The notes under the pieces are model-generated. The model was not told where the DNA came from and did no database searches. It saw nothing but the letters and a program-made list of their open reading frames with translations. Shown here piece after piece: positions 20,716-32,791 of a stretch of 64,000 bases of DNA. Every line of letters begins with the position of its first letter. Positions within the stretch are counted from its first letter, which is position 1. The DNA lies in the NCBI GenBank assembly GCA_047967505.1, contig CM106538.1; one strand, given 5' to 3'. The stretch comes from Dipteris shenzhenensis (Eukaryota > Polypodiophyta > Polypodiopsida > Gleicheniales). The position numbers were made by a program, and so were the translations under genes.

Positions 20716-21916
20716 AGTCGAACCTATGCACAATGCTAGAACAATAGGCACAAGCAAAGGAGCGGTATGCCCAATCACATGAGTACCATGAACAATAGAT
20801 CTGATCTTTATAGGATCTCCTAGGATTCACATGCTGCACTCACACTATGCTTAGCAAGAAGCTGTGTGCTTAGGTGGCACTTGGTTGACTAAACCCTTGA
20901 CCTAACCTAGCTTGTGGAAACTTGACTCTGGTGAGTTAACTTAACTAGACATACTCAACCAAGGTTAGAGACACTCAACCATGGTTAATTTCAATCTTGC
21001 CACGTGTCAAGATAAGCATGTCTGCCATGTGGCACTCTACTAACCATTTCATGGCTAACCAAACCTTGAGAGTTAACCAAATTGATGAACCACGGTCTGG
21101 TCCTATCTGCCACGTGGCTTTTCCTAAGGTCTGAGACCTTGAAGAAGCTTAGAAACGGAGATGGCGTGGTGGCATCACGGCCTCTGTGGCGAATGTTGGA
21201 GATCTAATTAAAGCCGTGGAGCAGCTCATTCATCGAGGTTCGTTTGCTAGACAGAAGGCAAGGCATGTCGATTGGAGACTCTGCTGCTCATCGTTTGAGC
21301 GTAGGAGAGTAGTGCAGAGTTGGGAACATTTGCACATAGAGGTCACCTTTGGAGCCCATTGTAAAAGGTGGATGGGTGTTGGAAGAGCCATTGTTGTTAC
21401 ATGAGTAGCCACAGAAGTCTACGGCTATTTGTTTGGAGGCTTGAGGCTTGCTGTAGCTTCTAGTGCTAGAGTGCTATTGCAAGCTAGAAAACTTAGAGTT
21501 GTGGGTTGTCTGTAGAGGAGCTATGGCACTGGAGTGCTTGAGTTCTATTCGCAAAGGAGGTCATCTACAAAGCGGCTATGGCGCTGCGAGTTGTTGCTGA
21601 GAGCTTTGCTGCTAGCTTGATGGATGTTGGAGGTTGTGGCTGGCACTATTGCTGGTCAAGAAAGGAACAAGAAGATACTCTCTCTCACACACACAATATG
21701 TCTCTCAAAGAAACAATGAATCAAATTGAAGAAGATTAACGGAAACCTTTCAATCTCACACGGATGGAAATATCTCTCAAATGGAATGACCGAAATTTCT
21801 TTCAAGAAAGTGGAAGCTCTCTCAACAGAAGAGAATACTAAATCTCTCGATCTTGCAATCTCACAGTCACTCAATCTCTCTCACAAGGATGGCACCTTAG
21901 CGGAAGGCAAAACCAT
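20716..21916 (-). other. No gene; lower part is probably the leader of LTR element E
   Basis: On the minus strand, 21916 down to roughly 21130 reads as a repetitive leader with CTCTC runs, following PBS and LTR. Below about 21120 the sequence contains two CACGTG G-box cores (about 21001 and 21113) and repeated AACCATGGTT-like stretches. No coding region was found. Confidence 0.35.
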
Positions 21917-22306
21917 GCTTTGATACCATGAGAAAACATGCATGCCTCTGGATCTATGGAGCGCTCTAAGATGGATGGAACCTATGTGGAAACATGATGA
22001 AGAGAGTGCTTATGACATGCACCTCAAGTCAATTAGCCTCTAAGATAGATTAACTTGGACTCATAAATAGAATCTTGAGTGAATGTGCATTTCTATTTTT
22101 CAACAATACATGATAGGCCTCTTATATAGAGAGTGCCCTTAGAATAATCAACACTTGTGGGATCCTCTAATCCACATATCTCCTTGTGGATATCCTTGAT
22201 CCATATCTCCACATCATGTAGTCCACATCATAGGGTGGCTACTCTAATTCTTTCCTATACCATACCTTAGCCTCTAATTATGTGCTCATGGCACCATATC
22301 TCAACA
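21917..22306 (-). mobile_element. Element E: LTR with adjacent primer binding site
   Basis: Minus strand. The LTR runs from 22306 to 21929 (TGTTGAGATATGG ... TTTTCTCA, 378 bp). It is followed directly by TGGTATCAAAGC (21928-21917), an initiator-Met-type PBS with one change. It interrupts the RT of element D at 22307. No coding sequence or second LTR follows, so this is the 5' end of an otherwise deleted element. No target duplication could be verified. Confidence 0.65.
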
Positions 22307-22412
22307 AAACTTCTTCAGGAGACTATGAACATATTTGAGCTGACTCATGAAGGTGCTATCTGAATCTCTCCAGAACTCAATTCCAAGACAATAGTGCATA
22401 ACTCCAAGATCT
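22307..22412 (-). pseudogene. Element D reverse transcriptase, fragment beyond insertion A
   Basis: Minus strand. After the GATCT duplication the frame reads DLGVMHYCLGIEFWRDSDST and then FMSQLKYVHSLLKKF, the stretch that follows the YVDD block in Copia RT. It joins the fragment ending FNMKDL at 33513-33672, so the two were contiguous before element A inserted. It is cut off by LTR E. Confidence 0.85.
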
Positions 22413-23123
22413 TGTAAGAAAATAATACGTTTGTGCTCAACAGATAATAGGATCATGTACGCAAGAGAGAAAACGGATAGTATGGAGAATCAAAAATTTG
22501 ATTACTGTAGAACTGATACAATAGATGGTGCTACCTCCCAGCCGTGCGCTCCTGTGAGAGAAGCTTCGATGGCATGCTAGAAACAGTAGAGGACGGAGGA
22601 TGGATGATAAGGAATCAGGGTTGCTGTAGCCAGTGATGAAATGGGCTTCACGAGCTTGCTCTTATATAGCCACCAGTCATAGTTGGTTGGGCTCAATTGG
22701 GTGACCGACCCAGTTTGCCCAAAATGGTCGATTGGGGGTCAGTCAAAATAGGCCACCGACCACACGATAGAACCGGCACGCAAAATAGAGTTACTAACCT
22801 ACAGTCTCCATTCGGCCCACAACCATTCGAGAACATCTGGGACTCCAAACGGGCCCCGAAACCCAAGAGTGGGCTGCCCAGGGAAATGCTCCATCTACCC
22901 TCAATGCGGTCAGTCATGGGATGCCTTCCTGCACTTCCATGTAGCCTAGTTGGCAACGTGCCAACTCCATCCAGCCATCAGGCCACACATGGCCCCCATC
23001 TAGTGTCCAAACCAGGACCTACCGGATAACCGAGCTACTGCCTTCTCCTCATATGGGGGGATTACAAATAGAGTTAGCTGGTTTCCGTGTAGTTACTCGA
23101 GAGTGGAGAATTGATATCTAACA
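22413..23123 (-). repeat. 3' LTR of element A (711 bp)
   Basis: On the minus strand it starts TGTTAGATATCAATTC after the purine tract AAAGGGAG and ends TTTTCTTACA. It differs from the 5' LTR by tens of substitutions and small indels, so A is older than B. Confidence 0.92.
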
Positions 23124-23153
23124 CTCCCTTTCAATGTCCACCTGCAAGTGAAC

Positions 23154-25695
23154 TTACTTTTTCGGACCAATGCCAAGTTGATGAAGATGCCTCTCCAGCA
23201 AGACTCTTCCAAGAGCCTTTGTGAAGATGTTTGCAGCATTCTCTGTAGTCGAACAATACACCAAGTCGACCTCTCCATCCATGATGAGCTCGTGTACAAA
23301 GTGATATTGAATCTCAATGTGTGTTGTGCGAGCATGGAACACAGGGTTCTTTGCAATCGCCATGCAACTCTAATTGTCACATGATAACTACGTAGGCTTA
23401 TTCTACACTACACCCATGTCCCCCAGAATTTTCCTCAACCACACTACCTCGCAAGAAGCAAAGCATGCTGATTTGTACTCAGCCTCGGTAGAAGAAAGAG
23501 AAACTATGGGTTGCTTCTTGCTGACCCATGACACAGCTCCAGATCCAAGTGAGAAATAGTAACCTATCACTGATCTCATGCTGTCCACATCTCCTGCCCC
23601 CAATCTGAGTCACATAATCTGGTCAAGATGTTGCCGTTGGTATAGGTGATGCCATAATCAAGTGTGCCTTTGATGTATTTCAGCACCCACATCCCTACCC
23701 TCCAATGGTTCTCCTAGGGCTTATTGGAAAACCTGCTTAGTACACCAGTCGCAAAGCTGATGTCCCTGGCCGTGTGTTGCACAAGTAAATCAAACTGCCC
23801 ACAAGCCTTCTGTACTTCGCTTCGTCCACTAGTGGTGATGAATCCACATTTGAGAGCTTCACGTCAACCTCCATAGGGGTACCACTGTCTTGCCTTCAGT
23901 ATCTCTCCACAGCATACTTTAGCTGTGAAATGAAGATATGTTTCGGGGACTTCAATCCCCAAACAGAAATGCATTAGTTTGAGGTCTGTCATTTCAAACT
24001 CTCTTCCTAGCAAATGCTTCGTCTGCAAGATCTTCTCTTCATGGTTCCTTGTTATGACAAGGTCGTCCACATAAAGGACCACGATCATACACCTGCCTCC
24101 TTCTCTGAAGATATACAAATTTGCATCTGATGGGCTCGTCCTGAACCCATTTTGTAGAAAGTAGGCATCAATTCACTGGTACCATGCTCGTGGGGCCTGT
24201 TTTAGCCTGTAAAGTGCCTTGTTCAGTTTACAAACTTTACCTTTTGAACCGGGGATCACAAAACCTGGTGGTTGTTCCACATATACCTCCTCCTTGAGAT
24301 CCCCATTTAGAAAGGCGGATTTTACATCCATCTAAAACACGGGCCAACTTCCCTCAATAGCTAAAGCCAAAACACTACGAATTGTGGTTAGTCGAGCTGT
24401 GGGAGCAAAAGTGTCCTGATAATCAAAGCCATGTACCTGTGCAAATCCTTTTGCCACGAGCCGAGCCTTGTACTTATCCAATGTGCCGTCGGACTTGTAC
24501 TTGGTCTTGTACACCCACTTGGTGCCGATTACCTTGTGTTTTGGTGATCGATCCACAAGGTCCCAAGCGTTGTTCTTCATTATGGAGCCATACTCCGATT
24601 GCATAGCCTCCATCCACCTATCATCACCCTATGCCTCTTCAAGACACTTGGGTTCATTAGCACATATGACTTCTGTCATCAAAGCATGTTTGACCAAGTG
24701 TTTCTGTACTCTTCTTTGCTTCTCTAATCTCTTGGACTGGCCATGTTCGGATGGTTCCTCCTCAATGGCTGGAGGTTCTCTGCCATCCAAAAGCTGCTTT
24801 ACCCACTTCAGGAATGGCTTTTGCCGTTGTGGTTCTGCAGGCTTTTCTTCATCTTCTTTATCTTGAATCCTCCCAAGCACCATTGGGGGAGTTCGGTCTG
24901 CTGTTGGTGGTGGTACTGGATGGATATCCTAGTCCTGGTTGTCTGGGAAGGAAGCATCCTCCTCCAATTGATGCAATTGTTCTAAGAAAACCACATTGCG
25001 ACTTACTATTACCTTCTTGGTAATAGGGTTATAGAGATGGTAACCCTTCGCCTCTTCACTGTAGCCCAAGAAAATACACTTCCGGCTCTTCAGTTCCCAT
25101 TTGGTCCTGTTAGCATCAAGGACATGCACAAAACAGTCACATCCAAAAACTTTGAAATGTGCAGCTAAAGGTTTCTTACTAGAAAAGGCCTGCAGTGGAG
25201 TCATCCCGTTCACAGCTTTCGTGTAGCTACGATTCAGAATGTAAACTGCAATGTTACATGCTTCAGCCCAGAAAGTCTTTGGCAAATCTTTCCCTTTCAT
25301 GATACTCTTGCCCATTTGACAGATGATGCGCATCTTGCATTCTGCTACTCCATTTTGTTGTGATGTATGTGGCGGGGGTTTCTGCCTCTTGATCCCGTGA
25401 CTTTTGCAGTAACTTTTGAATTCACTTGATGTGAGCTGTCCACCTCTGTTGATCTCAATTTCTTCATCTTCCTCCCCGTTTCTTTCTCGACCATTACATG
25501 CCATTCCTTGAACTTACTAAAAGCCTCTTATTTAGTCTTCAGGAAGTATATCCATATCCTTGTACTGTAGTCATATCGATCAGCTTCATGAAGTAGTAGG
25601 AACCACCCAAAGCTTCCATCTCCATCTTTCTGTAGAGGTCCGTGTGAACGAGCTCTAGAGGAGCCTTTGCCCTACTGGCCTCTTTAGGAAAGGGA
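23154..25695 (-). pseudogene. Element A pol: integrase, RT and RNase H, broken by several frameshifts
   Basis: Fragments in order on the minus strand are as follows. Integrase start is 25539-25695 (FPKEASRAKAPLELVHTDLY). Integrase core and C-terminal part are 24929-25504 (QQNGVAECKMR, then KVFGCDCFVHVLDANRTKWE). RT start is 24332-24613 (WVYKTKYKSDGTLDKYKARL). The RT catalytic block is 23864-24118 (VLYVDDLVITRNHEEK). RNase H is 23403-23603 ([20 protein letters not shown]) with its end at 23154-23363. Each piece is recognisable but separated by stops or shifts, so no enzyme could be made. Confidence 0.85.
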
Positions 25696-26060
25696 TGTGA
25701 AGATTGTGGGAGAGAGGGAAGGAGTCTCACTTGCGGCTTTCTCACATGCACAATGGGGGAATACACACAAAGGTGGAGGCTGAAAACAGTTTTCCTCTTC
25801 TTAGTTGTGAAAAACCAAAAGAACTCAAGTACAAAGAAATAGAAGAACCCTATATGTGGGTCTCAAACCAAACTCAACTAACTAAGGTGGCATACTAACT
25901 GAGCCACGAACTAGTGTAGATAAGGATAGCTGTCATCCAGCTATTATTTGTGGGCGGTGTACCAACCGCATCTCCAGTCGCATCTCCAGCTAACAAGTCG
26001 GTGACATAAATGCACAACAGTCACCCTGGCATATCGCGAGTGGAGCTCGATATCTCAACA
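25696..26060 (-). repeat. 3' LTR of element B (365 bp)
   Basis: On the minus strand it starts TGTTGAGATATCGAGC and ends CAATCTTCACA. It contains one extra 12-bp unit (a near-duplicate of GCATCTCCAG) absent from the 5' LTR. Confidence 0.95.
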
Positions 26061-29000
26061 CTCCCCCTCGAGCTCAATCCCAAATCCTGCACACCAAGCA
26101 GGTCTCTGAACTTGTGCAGCTTCTCTGCACCCAATGCTTTTGTGAATATGTCAGCTACCTGATCCTCTGTGCTGACATAAACTAGATCAATAAGACCTAG
26201 TAAAACCTTCTCCCGCATATAGTGATAATGCACCTCAATGTGCTTTGTTCTAGCATGAAAGACTGGGTTCTTACTGCTCATGTTGTCACAATAAATGACA
26301 ACCGGCCCATCTGTAGACTGATGCATATCATAGAGTAGCTTATGCAACCAAGCTACCTCACATGCAGCCATTGCTGCACCCCTGTACTCAGCCTCTGTGC
26401 TCGACAAGGCAACTGTAGGCTGTTTCCTGCTGCTCCAAGTGACTCCAGCACTCCCAAAAGAGAACACATATCCACTGGTAGATCGTCTATCAGAAATGCT
26501 ACCAGCCCAATCAGCATCAGTGTATCCATGCAACTGTATCTGAACCCCAGCCTCATAAAATAGTCCATACTGCAATGTGGACTTCACATACCTGAGTATG
26601 CGTCTAGCCGCATCCAAATGCGGTTTCCTTGGAGCCTGCATAAACTGACTTACCAACCCAACAGCATAGCTCAAATCTGGCCTGGTAATAGTCATGTAAA
26701 TCAAACTTCCTACTATGCGTCTGTACATAGTAGGGTCTTCCAGAAGCTCACCTGCATCTGTGCTCAGCTTCACATTTTGCTCCAAAGGAACTGAAATAGG
26801 CTTACAGCCTGTCATCCCATATTTGGACAGCATGTCCAATCCATACTGCCTCTGCAAGAGCTGTATCCCACTTGGTGATCTAATCACCTCAATGCCCAAG
26901 AAATAACGCAGCTCTCCCAAATCCTTCATCTCAAACTTGTGCCTCAATAGTATTTTCACATGAAGGATATCTTCATCACTATCACCTGTGATGATCAAAT
27001 CATCAACATAAATGACCAGCAGCATAATCCCTTTCTCTGTTTTTCTCACATAGAGTGAGAAATCTGCCTTGGAAATCTGAAAGCCAATAGTGACAAGATA
27101 CTGTCCTATCTTGTCAGACCATGCTCTAGGTGCTTGCTTCAAGCCATACAAGGCTTTCTTCAACCTGCAAACAAACTCAGGATGAGTAGCATGAACATAA
27201 CCTGCTGGCTGCTCCATAAAGACCTCTTCTTGCAAATCACCATGCAAGAAGGCATTCTTTACATCCATCTGATGTAAAGACCATCCCTTTGATGCAGCCA
27301 TTGCAATGGCTGCTCTTACGGTTGCCATCCTTGCAACCGGGCTGAAAGTTTCTTCATAATCAATGCCATATGTCTGTGCATACCCCTTGACAACTAATCT
27401 TGCCTTGTATCTATTCACAGAACCATCTGCATTGTGCTTGATCTTATAAACCCACTTACAACCAATTGCATTCTTGCCTTTAGGCAAAGGCACCAATTCT
27501 CATGTAGCATTAGCATCCAAGGCATCCATTTCTTCATCCATGGCTTTCTCCCATTTTTCATTTCCCATGGCTTGCTCAAAAGAAGTGGGTTCTGGTTCCT
27601 GTATCACTTTGACCATATAGGCATAGTGAATGGCTGTAAATCCATCATATTTCAGCCTATCCACAGGATACCTAACCCTGGTAGACCTGCGCAAAATAGG
27701 CTCACTTCCAGGTGCTCTCAAAACATCCCTGGTCTTCCTTACTCCAGGTGTAACAACAGAAGGAATACCCAACTCATCATCAATGCTCTGTTCTGAGCCA
27801 CTGGATTCACCATCCACACAAGAGTGACCTGCATTCACATCATACATGGGCTGATCTACCTTCTCTTTTCCTTTTCGTGATACCTATGTACCACTCTCTG
27901 CATTGCTTTGAGGGGATTCTCCTGATCTCAATCTGCCTGTCCATGGTGAAGTATGTGAACCACTGGTAGAGGACACTCCAGGTCCACTGATATTTTGTGA
28001 TTGCTGCTGTGCATTCTGTGCAGCATTACCATTTTGTGCATCTACATCAATCATCACATTTACTGGTTTATACCAGCTGCTCATCTCATCAAAAACATCT
28101 CTGCTCACTGTGAACTTACGTGTAGAAGGGTTATACCCTTTCTGCTGCAGAGAATAGCCAATAAAGACGCACTTCTCAGCTTTTGGATCCAACTTGGACC
28201 TCAACTCATCTGGCACATGGACATAGGCAATGCAACCAAAAATCTTCAAATGAGAAATATCTAGTTTCCTACCAGTATACATCTCCTCTGGCGTCATGCC
28301 ATGTATTGCTGCAGTGGGAGTCCTGTTCATTATATAGATTGCTGTAGCAACTGCTTCAGCCCAATAATAATCTGGTAGATCTTTTTCATTTAGCATAGCC
28401 CGAGATACCTCTCCAATATGCCTGTTTTTTCTTTCTGCAATTCCATTTTGCTGTGGGGTATGACTGCATGAATATTGCTGCTTTATACCATGCTCCTGCA
28501 AGAACCTTGCAAACTCATTTGAGAGGCACTCTCCCCCTCCATCTGACCTTAGGCATTTTATTTGCAGGCCTGTTTCTTTTTCAACCATAGCTTTGAAAGC
28601 TTTGAAGTGCCCAAACACTTCACTGTTCTTTTTCATAAAATACACCCACAGTTTTCTGCTGAAGTCATCAATAAATGTGACAAAATAGTGACAGCCTCCA
28701 ATAGATGCAGCTTTTGTAGTCCACACATCAGAGTGGATTAATTCCAATGGCTTTTTACTCTCTTGAACATGCCTAGGAAAAGGTTTCCTTGCCTGTTTCC
28801 CAAATTGACAGGCTTCACAAACCTTGTGCATTTTTGCAACCTTGAATTTAGGCAATCCTGCAACAATATTTTGGGCTTGCATTGATTTTAGTCGCTGTAT
28901 ATTAACATGACCAATGCGTTTGTGCCAGATATCAATATCTGCAACTACACCGGTCCCATGTGCAAACATTGATGCACTCAATTCAGGCATGTCTGCATCC

Positions 29001-30384
29001 AACGTAAACATCCTGCCCTTCTTCTTTCCTTTTGCTATCAAGCGACCGTTATTTTTCATATCCTCAACAAAGCATCCATGAGGATTAAATCTAACCTGCA
29101 AGCCTTGCTCAACCATTTGACCAATAGAAACCAGGTTCTTGGTGATGTTCGGGACATGAAATACATCAAACAAGTATTTCTTTTTCCCATCCTGCATAGA
29201 CAAAGGAATTTTGCCAATCTGCACAATTGGATGTGCAGTATCATCACCAGTCTCCACAAATCCTAGTTTTTCCATTTTTCTTGCATCCTGCATCCATTCA
29301 GCGTGACCTGTCATGTGGTTTGATGCACCCGAGTCAACATACCACACATCATTGCTTTCTTCTGCACTTGTTACAGAATTTGTCATATGCTGCACCATAA
29401 ACAAATGCTCATTTCTGTCATCACCCTGTCTACTAGAGGATGCATAATTGCCTTGCTGCAATTTTCCACTCACAATGTCATTCTGCTTTTTGTAGCAGTC
29501 TTTAGCCATATGACCCATTTTGCCACAATAGTAGCATTCAACATTGCTGTTTGCATTTTGGCTTCTCTGCCATCCACCACGGCCTCTTTGGCTCCCCCTG
29601 CCTCTAGAGTTACCACGTCCTCCTGCATAGGACTGGTTTTCTTGCGTTTGCTACATATTCTGATTTCTACCACGGCCTGCAGATCGGCCTCCTCTACCTC
29701 TACCTCTACCTCTGCCAGCATTTGAGTAGAAGACAGTTTCTTTTGAAGTTCCTGCTGAAGAAGATGCACCCCCATTTCTCTGCTCTTCAGAAATTAGGAG
29801 AGCAATCAACTCCTCAAAATCAGGAAAGTTTTCACGGACGGCAATGGATGTTCGGAACTGTGCATAATCCTTTCCTAGAACTGTGCATAATCCTTTCCTA
29901 GACCATTCAAGGTCACAGAAACCAAATCATCATCATCCACTGGCGACCCAATGGAAGCAAGTGCATCTGCAATTTTCTTCACTTTCATGTGGTAGTCATT
30001 TATGCTCAAATTTTCTCTCTGCACATTGTGCAACTCCTGTTTGAGTTGCATTTTCCTGGCTTGCGTATTTGTGCTATACATTTTTGCCAAAGTATCCCAT
30101 GCCTCCTTTGGCATATTTGCATCCTGAATATGCACAATCATGGAGTCCGAAATATTGATAGACAGCCAGTACATAACTTTCCTGGCTCTCTCATGCCATC
30201 CTTTGAATGCCTGCATTTCCTGTTGACTGGGAACTTTAGGAAGAACAGGTTCTTCTTCATTTCCTGTAATGAATTCTCAATAGCCTTTTCCCATCAAGAA
30301 ATTCGTCATTCTAAACTTCCATGCCTGGAAGTTGTTCTTGTCAAGCTTTTCACTGACAATCTGTGAAAGAGAATCAGATGCCAT
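26021..30384 (-). pseudogene. Element B gag-pol polyprotein, nearly intact (four stops and one 23-nt duplication)
   Basis: ATG at 30384 (MASDSLS). The whole polyprotein lies in one frame except for a TGA at 30277-30279, a 23-nt tandem duplication at 29855-29900, TAG at 29651-29653, TAG at 27884-27886 and TGA at 27500-27502. Domains in order are gag helices; zinc knuckle CYYCGKMGHMAKDC; protease DSGASNHM; GAG-pre-integrase (IDIWHKRIGHVN, then VCEACQFGKQ); integrase core with HSDVWT, DDFSR and QQNGIAERKNR; RT (WVYKIKHNADGSVNRYKARL, KNAFLHGDL, VIYVDDLIITGDS); RNase H ([38 protein letters not shown]). About six residues are missing after YCDNMS relative to element C. The frame runs about 40 nt into the 3' LTR. 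Confidence 0.95.
29855..29900 (-). repeat. 23-nt tandem duplication breaking gag of element B
   Basis: Two exact adjacent 23-nt copies, 29855-29877 and 29878-29900. Element C has a single copy. Twenty-three is not a multiple of three, and removing one copy restores the distance between gag and pol frames to a multiple of three. Confidence 0.95.
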
Positions 30385-30916
30385 TACAGAACACTGCAAA
30401 ATATTCTGTCACTGCAAAAAACACAGCTTTTGCCTCACACGGGCAGATCTGCAAAACCGACGAGAGTGGTATTTCACCACACAGTCACTTCCTAGTGACG
30501 ATTTTGCATCAACAGGCAATAGGCATGAATCTGCAACTCCCAATATCTCTGCACACAGGCATACGATGCAATTTCTACGGCACCTTTCCACCGACTAGCC
30601 GCGCAGTGGTCGCACAGCAAAAAACAGGGCCTTTCTCTGAGTGCCTGCGAAGAACTTCCGCCTTCAAAACGGGCCCCGAAACGGCCTCAAATCAGAAAAA
30701 TAAAGTCACTAAGGGCTTTGCCGTATCCCGCAGCATATACTGCGCTCTCGCCACACCGCGAAGGGCGTCTCAATCTGAAACAGTGCACTCCTGCACTTCT
30801 GGCTGTGCTACCTGCAGAGATTTGCTCCCAAACTCGAAATAGGAAAGCAACACTGGTCCTCTTACCAGGACACCACGAACTTGGCTTGCTTTCTTGAGCT
30901 CCTTACCACGAACAAG

Positions 30917-30928
30917 GCTCTGATACCA
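30917..30928 (-). other. Primer binding site of element B
   Basis: Minus-strand TGGTATCAGAGC, directly adjoining the 5' LTR end. Confidence 0.93.
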
Positions 30929-31281
30929 TGTGAAGATTGTGGGAGAGAGGGAAGGAGTCTCACTTGCGGCTTTCTCACATGCACAATGGGGGAATACACA
31001 CAAAGGTGGAGGCTGAAAACAGTTTTCCTCTTCTTAGTTGTGAAAAACCAAAAGAACTCAAGTACAAAGAAATAGAAGAACCCTATATGTGGGTCTCAAA
31101 CCAAACTCAACTAACTAAGGTGGCATACTAACTGAGCCACGAACTAGTGTAGATAAGGATAGCTGTCATCCAGCTATTATTCGTGGGCGGTGTACCAGCC
31201 GCATCTCCAGCTAACAAGTCGGTGACATAAATGCACAACAGTCACCCTGGCATATCGCGAGTGGAGGTCAATATCTCAACA
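30929..31281 (-). repeat. 5' LTR of element B (353 bp)
   Basis: TGTTGAGATATT...CTTCACA on the minus strand; about 99% identical to the 3' LTR outside one indel. Confidence 0.95.
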
Positions 31282-31660
31282 AGGGATGCTGATGCTGCTT
31301 GCCCATCATGCAAGCTTCACATATATTGGGCAGATCTAAAATTTCTGGTAGGTCTGCAATCATTCCACTTTTATGCATCTCCTTCAAAGAACTAAGGTTT
31401 AGATGACCAAACCTCTCATGCCACAGCTTAGTGTTCTCTTCACATCGGCTCAACCACTGAAAGCTGAGAGTTTGTAGAGCTTGTTGCACCGTGTACCTTT
31501 ACCAATGACCTTTCCTTGAAGATCTAGGATCTGTGCACGATTCTTATCAAATTGAACTTTGAGGTCCCGATCCATGATCGCAGAAATGGACAACAAGTTC
31601 CTCTTGATATCTGGCACATAAAGAACATCGAACAACTATTTTACAACTCCATCTGACTTA
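31282..31660 (-). pseudogene. Element A protease end and GAG-pre-integrase, interrupted by element B
   Basis: Minus strand: LFDVLYVPDIKRNLLSISAI (protease C-terminal part), then after a stop and frame change ENTKLWHERFGHLNLSSLKE and ICEACMMGKQHQHP, the HHCC-type GAG-pre-integrase. The frame ends at the AGGGA duplication. Across element B it continues FPKEASRAKAPLELVHTD at 25695, so the insertion split the integrase coding sequence. Confidence 0.9.
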
Positions 31661-31674
31661 AGACCAATCGTACC

Positions 31675-32670
31675 TTATCCTTTTGCTGGACATTTTGCAT
31701 CATTGCTGACTGCTACCAGGATGTCATTCCCTACCGGCTGTAGAGAGGTATACCAATCCTTCTGACTGGTCATGTGGCACGATGCACCACTGTCAATGAT
31801 CCAAGGTTCATCCGCAGGTACATGAACTACCTCCGTGCAAATCTCCTCAATTGCTACAAACAGCTCTACTGGTGCTACCTCCGCACTATTGCTGGACTTT
31901 TTCTTTACTCCGTTCTTCTCATCTGCAATCTTCTTTCGGCACTCATTCTGCTTGTGCCCTGCCTTGTTGCAATAGAAGCACTTGATCTTCTTCTTTCTCT
32001 TTTTATCATCAGAAGAAGATGGGTTACCAGAGTCCTTACCCTTACTTCTCTTTGATCCAGTGTAGAAGGCCAAATCTTCTCTAGTCCTCGTCTTTTGATG
32101 CATCTCCTCCTCTAGAAGCATCGTGCTGAAATCGTTAAAGTTGAGGGGCAGATTTCTGTTCTGTGTATTCAGTGTCATAACAAGACCATCGTACTTTGGT
32201 GGGAGAATCCATATACACCTTCGTGCTAGATTCTTGCTGGTGATGGTGATGCCAATCGTAGTCATCTGATCATGCACATTCTTCACCCTGGTGAAGAACT
32301 TCTTTGCCACTTCAGACTCAGACAATTTCTCATTCGTGAGTTGAGTCTCGAGATTTTGAATCTGCGTGCGATTCGTGGTCTCGTACTGATTTTTCAAGAC
32401 CGTCCATGCCTCCTCCGCTGTGGTGACATGTTGAATTAATGCCATGATGGAATCACTTACACTGTAGACAATAGAAGACAGTGCATCTGCATTTCTTCTT
32501 GTCCACGTGAGAATCTCATCCGTAGTTGGTACTATCTGTTGTCCTACATTGGCTAGATCTGGCCTCGCAACCGGCCTCATGTCCACCCCAATAGTAGTGT
32601 CCCAATGCTCATATGCGCTTAGGATGGCCTTCATCTTGAACTTCCAGAGTGGATAGTTAGGGCCGTCCAA
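31675..32670 (-). pseudogene. Element A gag-protease
   Basis: Open frame of about 331 codons without an ATG at its left limit: an in-frame TGA precedes it shortly upstream, so the original start is lost or further upstream. UBN2-type gag covers about residues 1-190 (DGPNYPLWKFKMKAILSAYE onward). A Lys-rich linker leads to the zinc knuckle CFYCNKAGHKQNEC (231-244). The protease begins DSGASCHM at about 293 and stops at 31675. Rest of the protein as in the following fragments. Confidence 0.85.
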
Positions 32671-32779
32671 CTTTTTGGTTTTGCCGAACGGTGGGATTCA
32701 CAGTCTTGCAAGCTGGGCCATCTCTCACAATCTGCTCGCAAACAAAAACACACTTCCAAATCTTCTTGCTAGAGTCCAG

Positions 32780-32791
32780 GCTCTGATACCA
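32780..32791 (-). other. Primer binding site of element A
   Basis: Minus-strand TGGTATCAGAGC, directly next to the 5' LTR end TTTTCTTACA. Confidence 0.92.

Larger units (their letters stand above)
25696..31281 (-). mobile_element. Copia element B (5.6 kb), nested in element A, youngest insertion
   Basis: Minus strand. The 5' LTR is 30929-31281, the PBS 30917-30928 and the 3' LTR 25696-26060, with a polypurine tract (GAGGGGGAG) directly before the 3' LTR. The 5-bp duplication AGGGA lies at 25691-25695 and 31282-31286. The LTRs differ by four substitutions and one 12-bp indel in about 353 bp. Element C at 37375-42838 is an older relative. Confidence 0.95.

Noticed and set aside
21120-22306. 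LTR E as the 3' LTR of element D
   Set aside because: On the minus strand this LTR is followed by a primer binding site, which marks a 5' LTR; a 3' LTR of D would be preceded by RNase H and a polypurine tract, and here RT is cut in mid-domain.
26342-26568. Short plus- and minus-strand ORFs inside RNase H of element B
   Set aside because: Shadow frames of the real polyprotein frame.
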